Shown here in pieces: positions 41,601 to 47,907 of a stretch of 64,000 nt of DNA (the stretch's first letter is position 1; the number at the start of each line of letters is the position of its first letter). The notes beneath the pieces were generated by a model. It was not told the DNA's origin, ran no database searches, and saw nothing but the letters and a program-made list of their open reading frames with translations. Source of the DNA: an uncultured Trueperaceae bacterium (GTDB lineage Bacteria > Deinococcota > Deinococci > Deinococcales > Trueperaceae); NCBI GenBank assembly GCA_937873495.1, contig CALMXZ010000011.1, positions 470,808 to 534,807 on the forward strand. The letters run 5' to 3'. Made by a program: the position numbers and the translations under genes.

Positions 41601-42416
41601 GTGGATGACGCGCGGTCGACCAGCCTGAGGGAGCGGAAGATGCGCGAGACGCGTCGCGCCCTCGAGGTCGCGACGATAGAGCTCACGCTGGAGTCCGGCA
41701 TCGAGAACGTCACCGTCGAGCAGATAGCCGAGCGCGCCGTCGTCTCGCCACGGACCTTCTTCAACTACTTCTCCTCCAAGGACGACGCCCTCCTTGGCCT
41801 CTCACCGGACCGGTGGGAGGCCGACCTCCTCGCCGGCTTCCCGCGCCGGCCGAGCGGGGCCGGAACGTACGTCGACCTGCGCGAGTTCCTCGTGTCCCAC
41901 TTCCAGGAGCGCGTGGTGGCCGACGAGCTGCTCGAGAAGCGGATCGCGGCGCTGTCTTCGAGCCCCGAGCTGATGAAGCGCCACCTCAACCAGCTGACCG
42001 TGCTGCTCGAGAAGCTGACCCTCCTCACGGCCCGCCTGCTCGCGGCCGAGGACGCGGTGCGCGCGGACGCGAGCGGCGCGGACGCGAGCGGCGCGGACGC
42101 GAGCGGCGCGGAGGCGGACGCGAATGGCGCCGAGGCGGACGGCGGCGCCGAGGCGGACGGGGGCGGCGGAGCGCCTACGCGCGGGTCGAGTGCGGTGGCC
42201 GACCCCGACGAGGCCGCGCCGGACGCGGTCCGCCCGACACCGGAGCAGGTCGCGGAGGCGCACATGCTCCTGCTCGTGTGCGGTGCCGCCATCGACTACG
42301 CGTTCCGCTCCTGGTTGACGTCCGGCATGGGCGACCGGCCGGCCGACAGCATCGCCTCCGCCTTCGTCCGGCTGGAGAGGACGGTGGCCCGCCACGTCAT
42401 CCCAGCCGCCGGCTAA
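41601..42416 (+). CDS. TetR-family transcriptional regulator
   Basis: The 271-aa protein has the TetR N-terminal helix-turn-helix: MRETRRALEVATIELTLESG, then VTVEQIAERAVVSPRTFFNYFSSKDDALLG at about 30-60. The ligand domain is interrupted at about 155-200 by a low-complexity run of Ala, Asp, Gly and Ser built from 15-bp repeats. GTG 41601 is chosen because the operator/-10 region ends just before it. It precedes a MacB-like ABC exporter by about 30 nt and probably represses it and itself. Confidence 0.88.
   Translation: MDDARSTSLRERKMRETRRALEVATIELTLESGIENVTVEQIAERAVVSPRTFFNYFSSKDDALLGLSPDRWEADLLAGFPRRPSGAGTYVDLREFLVSHFQERVVADELLEKRIAALSSSPELMKRHLNQLTVLLEKLTLLTARLLAAEDAVRADASGADASGADASGAEADANGAEADGGAEADGGGGAPTRGSSAVADPDEAAPDAVRPTPEQVAEAHMLLLVCGAAIDYAFRSWLTSGMGDRPADSIASAFVRLERTVARHVIPAAG
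42063..42107. repeat. 15-bp tandem repeat in the TetR gene
   Basis: GCGGACGCGAGCGGC occurs three times in a row (42063, 42078, 42093). Imperfect GAGGCGGACG-containing copies continue to about 42165. The period is in frame and encodes repeated ADASG. Confidence 0.85.
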
Positions 42417-42444
42417 GCGAGCCCTCCCCCATCACCCTCTAGCC

Positions 42445-42466
42445 GCCATGGCCGCACGGCCATGGC
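42445..42466. repeat. 22-bp palindrome over the ABC gene start
   Basis: GCCATGGCCG and CGGCCATGGC form a perfect 10-bp inverted repeat with a 2-nt centre. It covers the predicted ATG 42448, so it could form a hairpin hiding the start, or be an operator. Confidence 0.6.
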
Positions 42467-43191
42467 AGAACCCGAAAGCGAGCCGGACCATTCAGATCCT
42501 GGAAGCACACGCCATCAAGAAGTCATACGGTAGCGGGGAGAGCTACTTCGAGGCCCTCAAGGGCGTCTCCCTCTCCATCGCGGCGGGCGAGTCGGTCGCG
42601 ATCGTCGGGAAGAGCGGCTCGGGCAAATCGACCCTCATGCACCTGCTCGCGCTCCTCGACACGCCTGACGACGGCCGGATCGTCGTCGAGGGCACCGACG
42701 CCGACAGCCTCTCCGCCACGGCCCTCAACAAGCTGCGCAACAGCGCGTTCGGCTTCGTCTTCCAGCAGTTCTTCATGATCCCCAACGCGAGCGTGCTAGA
42801 GAACGTCGTGCTGCCCCTCAAGATCGCCGGCATGCCGCGCGGCAGGCGCACCGAGCGGGGCATGGACGTCCTGCGGCAGGTCGAGATGGACGACAAGGCC
42901 GGGAACCTCGCCACCGCGCTGTCGGGCGGCCAGAAGCAGCGGATGGTGATCGCCAGGGCGCTCGCCAACGAACCGCGGATCATCTTCGCGGACGAGCCGA
43001 CGGGGAACCTCGATAGCGCCACCGGCACCGTCGTCGAGGACCTGCTCTTCGAACTCAACGAGCGGCACGGGATCACGCTCGTCATCGTCACGCACGACGA
43101 GGAGCTGGCGGAGCGCTGCGACCGCCGCATCTACCTCAAGGACGGCCTGATCGTTGACAGCGCCGCGACCGCCGTGGAGGTGCGCCGATGA
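42448..43191 (+). CDS. MacB/LolD-type ABC transporter ATP-binding protein
   Basis: The 247-aa ATPase has Walker A GKSGSGKST near 53-61, Q-loop FVFQQFFMIPNASVLENV, signature LSGGQKQRMVIARAL, Walker B RIIFADEPTGNLD and VIVTHDEELAERC. The EPTGNLD wording and the adjacent FtsX/MacB-fold permease place it in the MacB/LolD group of exporters or lipoprotein-release systems. ATG 42448 is the only usual start before the domain. It is downstream of TetR and overlaps the permease as ATGA. Confidence 0.9.
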   Translation: MAARPWQNPKASRTIQILEAHAIKKSYGSGESYFEALKGVSLSIAAGESVAIVGKSGSGKSTLMHLLALLDTPDDGRIVVEGTDADSLSATALNKLRNSAFGFVFQQFFMIPNASVLENVVLPLKIAGMPRGRRTERGMDVLRQVEMDDKAGNLATALSGGQKQRMVIARALANEPRIIFADEPTGNLDSATGTVVEDLLFELNERHGITLVIVTHDEELAERCDRRIYLKDGLIVDSAATAVEVRR

Positions 43192-44483
43192 GCTTCGCTG
43201 AGATCGTAAGGACGGCCATCGGCAACGCGTTCCGCAGCAAGCTCAGGACCACCCTTACCGTCCTGGCCATCTTCGTCGGGGCCTTCACCCTCACCCTCAC
43301 GAACGGCGTCGGCACGGGCATCACCAACTACATCGACACCCAGGTCAGCAGCCTCGGCGCCACCGACATCATCATGATCAGCCAGGCCTCGTTGGCGGAA
43401 GGCGGTGCCTTCGGCCAGGCCGCGTCCGGCCCGACGGAGTACGACCCGGACAAGGCCGTGGTGGCCGGCCAGATGGGGTCGCAGTTCGCGGCCCTCACCA
43501 ACACGGACCTCGCCGCCATCCGGGCCATCGGCGGGATCCTGTCCGTCGAGCCGCTGCGCATCGTCTCGCCCGACTACATCGGCAGCGAGGGCGGCAAGAA
43601 GTACGAGTTCACCGTCAACCCGTCCCCGGCCGGCTCACGCGTCGCGCTGCTGGCCGGTACGGGCTTCACCGACGGCGCCACTCCCGAGCTGCTCCTGCCC
43701 GCCGCCTACGTCGAGCCGCTCGGCTTCGCCAGCCCTAGCGCGGCCGTAGGGGCGACCCTCACGATCGGGGTGAGCGACGTGTTCGGCCAGAAGCACGAGG
43801 TCGAGGCCCGCGTCGCCGGGGTGCAGGAGGACACGATCTTCGCCTTCGGCATGATCATCAGCGAGGGGCTGACCGACGCGCTCTACTCAGCGCAGACAGC
43901 GGGCCTGCCCGCGGCGGCGGCGGAGATCTACCCGATGGCCGTCGCGCGGTTCTCGCCCACCGCCGGCCCGGCGCAGGTCAAGGAGATCAAGGCCGCCCTC
44001 GAGGCCGGGGGTTACTCCGGTCGGACGGTCGCCGACCAGCTCGGCGCCGTCAACACCGTCATCAACGGCATCGTCGGGGTGCTGAACGCCTTCGCCGTGA
44101 TCGCCCTGATCGCCGCCAGCTTCGGCATCATCAACACTCTCCTCATGTCCGTGCAGGAGCGCACGCGCGAGATCGGGCTGATGAAGGCGATGGGCATGGG
44201 GCGCTCGCGGATCTTCGCGCTGTTCACGACCGAGGCGGTCGTGATCGGCTTCCTCGGCAGCGCCATCGGCTCCGGAGTAGCCATCGCCCTTGGCACGGTG
44301 ATCAGCACCGTGCTGGCCGACGGTCCGCTGAAGGACCTCGCCGGGCTGCGGGTGCTCGAGTTCAACCCCGTCTCCGTCGTCGTCGTGATCCTGGTCGTCA
44401 TGCTCCTCGCCTTCCTGTCCGGCACGCTGCCGGCCGCCCGCGCCGCCAAGCTGGACCCCATCGAGGCGCTCCGCTACGAGTAA
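43188..44483 (+). CDS. MacB-like ABC transporter permease
   Basis: The 431-aa protein has the MacB layout: an N-terminal membrane segment at about 20-40 (LRTTLTVLAIFVGAFTLTL), a periplasmic MacB_PCD domain at about 45-270, and an FtsX-type C-terminal part with three membrane segments (AFAVIALIAASFGIINTLLM, AVVIGFLGSAIGSGVAIALG and VSVVVVILVVMLLAFLSG) and the coupling RTREIGLMKAMGMGRSRIFAL. There is no MacA-like membrane fusion protein beside it. It is likely to export or extrude a small molecule, peptide or lipid under TetR control. Confidence 0.88.
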   Translation: MSFAEIVRTAIGNAFRSKLRTTLTVLAIFVGAFTLTLTNGVGTGITNYIDTQVSSLGATDIIMISQASLAEGGAFGQAASGPTEYDPDKAVVAGQMGSQFAALTNTDLAAIRAIGGILSVEPLRIVSPDYIGSEGGKKYEFTVNPSPAGSRVALLAGTGFTDGATPELLLPAAYVEPLGFASPSAAVGATLTIGVSDVFGQKHEVEARVAGVQEDTIFAFGMIISEGLTDALYSAQTAGLPAAAAEIYPMAVARFSPTAGPAQVKEIKAALEAGGYSGRTVADQLGAVNTVINGIVGVLNAFAVIALIAASFGIINTLLMSVQERTREIGLMKAMGMGRSRIFALFTTEAVVIGFLGSAIGSGVAIALGTVISTVLADGPLKDLAGLRVLEFNPVSVVVVILVVMLLAFLSGTLPAARAAKLDPIEALRYE

Positions 44484-44504
44484 GGCGGCCCCTTGGGGGC
44501 CGCC
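44484..44504 (+). terminator. Strong GC hairpin after the permease gene
   Basis: GGCGGCCCC pairs with GGGGCCGCC (9 bp, loop TTG) immediately after the stop codon. It separates the exporter unit from pyrC. No T-tract follows. Confidence 0.55.
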
Positions 44505-44600
44505 AGGCGGCGCCACGTAACCCGAGCCGCCCGGCGACGCGCCGTAGCCCGAACCGCCCGGCGGCGCTACGGCGCGCCGTAGCCCGAGCGGCCCCGGAGC
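44505..44600. repeat. GC-rich direct repeats between exporter and pyrC
   Basis: The string CGTA(A/G)CCCGA(G/A)CCGCCCGGCG recurs at about 44516 and 44549, with a third partial CGTAGCCCGAGCGGCCCC near 44578. No reading frame of the region looks coding. It ends at the pyrC promoter. Confidence 0.5.
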
Positions 44601-44602
44601 GG

Positions 44603-44657
44603 TATGCTCGCGCGGACCTTTAAACCGGCCCGGAGAGGCCGGAAAGGAGTAGTTCAC
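44603..44657 (+). promoter_or_regulatory. pyrC promoter and PyrR-binding RNA leader
   Basis: TATGCT at 44603-44608 is followed, six bases on, by GACCTTTAAACCGG (44615-44628), then CCCGGAGAGGCCGG and AAAGGAG before GTG 44658. The layout and nearly every conserved base match the pyrR leader at 39916-39950, including the distance from the -10 box. PyrR should control pyrC translation here independently of pyrRB. Confidence 0.85.
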
Positions 44658-46034
44658 GTGTCCGATCACCCGACAGACGACTCCCGAGGCGCAGAGCCGA
44701 CCCCCAAGCGGCGGTCGCCGGCGCGCAGCCGTACTAGCGTGCGCGGCGGCGCGGCCGGGCCGCGCACCGTCTTGCGCCGCGCCCGCCTAGCCATCGTCGA
44801 CGGCCTGTCACGACCGACCGACGTCTACGTCAGAGGCGGCGTCGTCGAAGGCTTCGACCTCGGCGGCGCCGTCGACCTCGAGCTCGACGCGCGCGAGCAG
44901 CTCGTGACGCCGGCCTTCGTGGACCTGCACGCGCACCTGCGCGACCCGGGCCAGGAGGTCAAGGAAGACCTGGCGAGCGGCCTGGCGGCGGCCGCGGCCG
45001 GCGGCTTCGGCACGGTCATCAGCATGGCCAACACCACCCCGGCCGTGGACGACCCCGGCCTCGTCGCCGACCTCATCCGCCGCGCCGAGCTCGTCGGCCA
45101 GGCGCGCCTCAGGCCTGCGGCGACCGTGACCGCCGGCATGCGGGGCGAGCGCCTCACGGACTTCGCCGCCTTGCAGGCCGCGGGTGCTGTCATGCTCACG
45201 GACGACGGCCTCCCCCTTGCCGACACCAACCTCATGCGCCGCGCCTGCGAGTACGCCGCCGAGCTCGGCCTCGTCATCCAGACGCACTCCGAAGAGCCGC
45301 GCCTGCGTGCCAACGGCGTGATGAACGAGGGCCGCGTCAGCCGCGAGCTCGGCTTGCCGGGCAACACCGCCTCCGCCGAGACGATCATGGTCTTCCGTGA
45401 CACCGAGATCGCGCGGCTGACGGGCGCCAGGGTCCACATAGCCCACGTGAGCTGCGAGCGCGCCATGCGGGTCGCCGAGTGGCAGCGCGCCAACGGCGCG
45501 CCGATCACCATCGAGGTCACGCCACAGCACCTGACCCTGACGGACGAGGCCCTGCGCACCTTCGACCCCGTGTTCAAGGTCGCCCCTCCCCTACGCACGT
45601 CCACCGACGTCGCCCATCTCAGGGAGGCCTTGCGGCGAGGCGCCGTCGACAACATCGGCACGGACCACGCCCCCCACACGCTGGCCGAGAAGGAGCGCGA
45701 CCTCCTCGAGGCTCCGTTCGGCATCGCCAACCTCGAGGTGACCTTCGCGCTCCTCTACACGCGCCTCGTGCTCACGGGCGAGCTGCCGCTCACCTGTCTT
45801 CTGCACCTCCTGCAGGGCGGCCCCGCCTCCGTGATGGGCTGGCAAGCTCCCACGCTCACGCCCGGCGCGCCCGCCGACCTCACGGTCATCGACCTCGAGG
45901 GCGAACGGCCGGTGCAAGGGCGCTCGTTCAAGAGCAAGGCCAAGCACAACCCGTGGGAAGGTGAGCCGCTAAGCGGCTGGCCGCGCCTGACGCTCGTGCG
46001 CGGGAACGTCTGCTACGACCGGGAGGGCGGCTGA
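44658..46034 (+). CDS. pyrC: Dihydroorotase
   Basis: The 458-aa amidohydrolase cyclises carbamoyl aspartate to dihydroorotate. It has the metal motif DLHAHLRDPGQEVKEDLASG, NTTPAVDDP, LTDDGLPLADTNLMRRACEYA, QTHSEEPRL, HIAHVSC, and IGTDHAPHTLAEKE with the catalytic Asp. About 35 extra, basic and low-complexity residues precede the domain. GTG 44658 has AAGGAG eight bases upstream; an in-frame ATG at 44604 lies inside the -10 box and is rejected. In Thermus pyrC sits in one operon with pyrRB; here a TetR/ABC module lies between. Confidence 0.93.
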   Translation: MSDHPTDDSRGAEPTPKRRSPARSRTSVRGGAAGPRTVLRRARLAIVDGLSRPTDVYVRGGVVEGFDLGGAVDLELDAREQLVTPAFVDLHAHLRDPGQEVKEDLASGLAAAAAGGFGTVISMANTTPAVDDPGLVADLIRRAELVGQARLRPAATVTAGMRGERLTDFAALQAAGAVMLTDDGLPLADTNLMRRACEYAAELGLVIQTHSEEPRLRANGVMNEGRVSRELGLPGNTASAETIMVFRDTEIARLTGARVHIAHVSCERAMRVAEWQRANGAPITIEVTPQHLTLTDEALRTFDPVFKVAPPLRTSTDVAHLREALRRGAVDNIGTDHAPHTLAEKERDLLEAPFGIANLEVTFALLYTRLVLTGELPLTCLLHLLQGGPASVMGWQAPTLTPGAPADLTVIDLEGERPVQGRSFKSKAKHNPWEGEPLSGWPRLTLVRGNVCYDREGG

Positions 46035-46347
46035 CTTCCCGGCGGCGGTCTGGCGGTCTTGCTGGCGGGGGCTCGGTGGCAGCCGGCTCGGTGGCGGGGG
46101 GCTCGGTGGCGGGGGCTCCCGGTCGGCGGGCTCCCGGACCGAGCCCGTTCGGCCTGACCGGGGGACCCAGGGCACCCCGTGTTTGAACACCCTGAGTAGT
46201 CGAGCTAAGGTTACCGACTATCCTTGGCTCGGCACAGAGGGTTCCCGCGAGGGGACCAACCTGCCGGACCCGCTTGCCGGACCCGCTTGCCGGACCCGCC
46301 GCGCGTCGCAGCCGTCGACCGCCGAACGGCCGTCCTTGAGCTCCGCA

Positions 46348-46376
46348 GGACTAGCCTGACTAGGCAAATGACTAGG
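46348..46376 (+). promoter_or_regulatory. Direct-repeat operator candidate upstream of the Crp/Fnr gene
   Basis: TGACTAGG occurs at 46357-46364 and 46369-46376, one 12-bp step apart, and a related GGACTAGC at 46348-46355. They lie just upstream of the -35 position of the TATGAT promoter, where an activator or autoregulator could bind. Confidence 0.45.
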
Positions 46377-46404
46377 AAATCACGGAGCGAGCGGCCCGAA
46401 CCAC

Positions 46405-46410
46405 TATGAT
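46405..46410 (+). promoter_or_regulatory. -10 box TATGAT, leaderless start of the Crp/Fnr gene
   Basis: TATGAT lies six bases before ATG 46417 with no SD. Confidence 0.6.
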
Positions 46411-46416
46411 GTGGCT

Positions 46417-47199
46417 ATGACGGCAGCCGCGGACGCCACCCACCTGCGCGCCAACCACCCCTTGGTGCGCGGTGGTCTCGCAGACCCGCGTACCGCGCTG
46501 CACGTCGGCACCACGCCCTCCCCCCCGGCGGAGGTGTCGACCAGTTCGTCCGCGGTTCCCGTCATCCCCGCCTTCAACGACGTGGCTCAGGGCCTCCCCG
46601 TTCATGCCTACGCCAAGGGCGATCTGCTCTACCGGGCGGATGCGCCGGCGGCCGCACTCTTCTACCTTGAGGCCGGGCTCGTGGCGCTCGAGCTGAACAC
46701 ACCCAAGCCCCGTATCGGCGCGCTGGCCGGTCCTGGCGATGTGGTCGGCGCCCTCACACCCGGGAGTGGCGGCTACCTGGAGAGCGCGGTGGCCCTCAGT
46801 GGGGAGGTCGCCGTCAGGGTGCTCGACGAGCGCGCGCAAGCCGAGCTGCCCGCCGCCGAACTCGCCGCGCTGATCGCGCGTGCGGCTGGTGCGCGGCTCA
46901 CCGCGCTCACGCAAGCACTGGAAGACGGCGAGCACCCGGTACCGGCGCGCGTGGCGCGCGCGTTCCTGCGCCTAGGCTCGCGCTTCGGCCAGAGCCTGGC
47001 CGACGGCACGGTGCGCCTGACGCTGCCCGTCACGCACGACACGCTCGCCGCCATGGTGGGCGCGGCACGCGAGACGACCACAGCCGTCGTCGCCGACCTG
47101 CGGCGGCTCGGCCTGCTGGAAGGCACGCGCGGCAGCTACCGCATGCGGCCGGCGGAGCTGACGGAGTACGCGCTCGAGGCCACGCTCGACGCGCGATGA
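46417..47199 (+). CDS. Crp/Fnr-family transcriptional regulator
   Basis: The 260-aa protein has about 55 disordered N-terminal residues, a cyclic-nucleotide-binding-like beta barrel at about 60-150 (AYAKGDLLYRADAPAAALFYLEAGLVAL) and a Crp-type winged helix at about 175-250 (RVARAFLRLGSRFGQ, then LPVTHDTLAAMVGAARETTTAVVADLRRLG). The R-E-T-x recognition helix is normal. The cNMP phosphate-binding GE-x6-RSA signature is not obvious, so the ligand may be absent or different, as for SdrP-like Deinococcota regulators. It could respond to the cyclase in this window, but nothing shows that. Confidence 0.85.
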   Translation: MTAAADATHLRANHPLVRGGLADPRTALHVGTTPSPPAEVSTSSSAVPVIPAFNDVAQGLPVHAYAKGDLLYRADAPAAALFYLEAGLVALELNTPKPRIGALAGPGDVVGALTPGSGGYLESAVALSGEVAVRVLDERAQAELPAAELAALIARAAGARLTALTQALEDGEHPVPARVARAFLRLGSRFGQSLADGTVRLTLPVTHDTLAAMVGAARETTTAVVADLRRLGLLEGTRGSYRMRPAELTEYALEATLDAR

Positions 47200-47304
47200 C
47201 GGGATAGTCGCTGGCAGCCGGGCTCCGCGCGGACCTGAGCCGGCGGCCGGATTCGAGCGGCGCCTGAGCCGACGACCCCACGCAGGCTCCAGAGTTCGAG
47301 CAGG

Positions 47305-47895
47305 TCAGAGTTCGCGCAGGAGTTCCGGGATGTCGTCGCCGAGCTTCACGACCACGTCCTGACCGTAGATGTAGCGCAGCGAACCGCGCCGGTCCAACAC
47401 CCCGACGACGTCGGTATGCGCCACGGTGGCGCCCGAGCCGACGTAGCCGACGAAGAACGCCCTGGCCGCCTCGGCCACCTGCGAGTTGGTACCGGTCAAC
47501 CCGACGAAGTCGGGGTGGTAACGGCTCAAGTACTCGGCCATGACCTCCGGCGTGTCGTGGCCCGGATCGACCGACACCATCACGACCTTCAGGCCGGCCG
47601 GCGCGCCAAGGATCTCGTACGCGCGCGTCAGACGGGCCATCGTCAACGGGCACACGTCCGGGCAACGCGTGTAACCGAAGAACACGAGGGTGACCGAGCC
47701 GGCGAAGTCGGCGGCGAGGTCGACCTCGCGCCCCGCCGTGTCGACGAGCTTCAGGCCCGACACCGTCACCGGGTTCTGCAGCACGGTGCCGGCCAGGGCA
47801 GGCTTGGCCCGGGCGACGCCCCAGTAGTAGTAGGCGGCGGCCCCGAGGACGACCAGCGCCGCGACGGACCACAAGACCTTGATAGCGCGACTCAC
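47305..47895 (-). CDS. SCO1/SenC copper chaperone-like protein
   Basis: The 196-aa protein has one N-terminal membrane anchor (VLWSVAALVVLGAAAYYYWG) and a thioredoxin-fold domain with the copper ligands TRCPDVCP (C78 and C82) and H160 in GATVAHTDVV. It works outside the membrane in assembly of the CuA centre of cytochrome oxidase, or as a thiol reductase. GTG 47895 lies six bases after a TATAGT box that sits inside the end of the upstream gene. Confidence 0.9.
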   Translation of the reverse strand: MSRAIKVLWSVAALVVLGAAAYYYWGVARAKPALAGTVLQNPVTVSGLKLVDTAGREVDLAADFAGSVTLVFFGYTRCPDVCPLTMARLTRAYEILGAPAGLKVVMVSVDPGHDTPEVMAEYLSRYHPDFVGLTGTNSQVAEAARAFFVGYVGSGATVAHTDVVGVLDRRGSLRYIYGQDVVVKLGDDIPELLREL

Positions 47896-47901
47896 TCGGC
47901 G

Positions 47902-47907
47902 ACTATA
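47902..47907 (-). promoter_or_regulatory. -10 box TATAGT, leaderless start of the SCO gene
   Basis: On the minus strand TATAGT lies six bases before GTG 47895. It overlaps the last codons of the HD-GYP gene. Confidence 0.6.

Larger units (their letters stand above)
46035..46416. other. 382-nt noncoding gap with repeats before the Crp/Fnr gene
   Basis: No coding frame stands out. Three copies of GGCTCGGTGGC(A/G)G lie at about 46072-46120 and three tandem 13-bp CTTGCCGGACCCG units (first one shortened) at 46261-46298. The last 70 nt hold GACTAG direct repeats and the promoter of the regulator gene. No terminator with a T-tract follows pyrC. Confidence 0.55.

Noticed and set aside
44604-44606. 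In-frame ATG as pyrC start
   Set aside because: It lies inside the TATGCT -10 box upstream of the PyrR leader; GTG 44658 has a proper SD.
46261-46298. CRISPR-like array
   Set aside because: The units are 13 bp, directly adjacent and without spacers; no cas gene is in the window.
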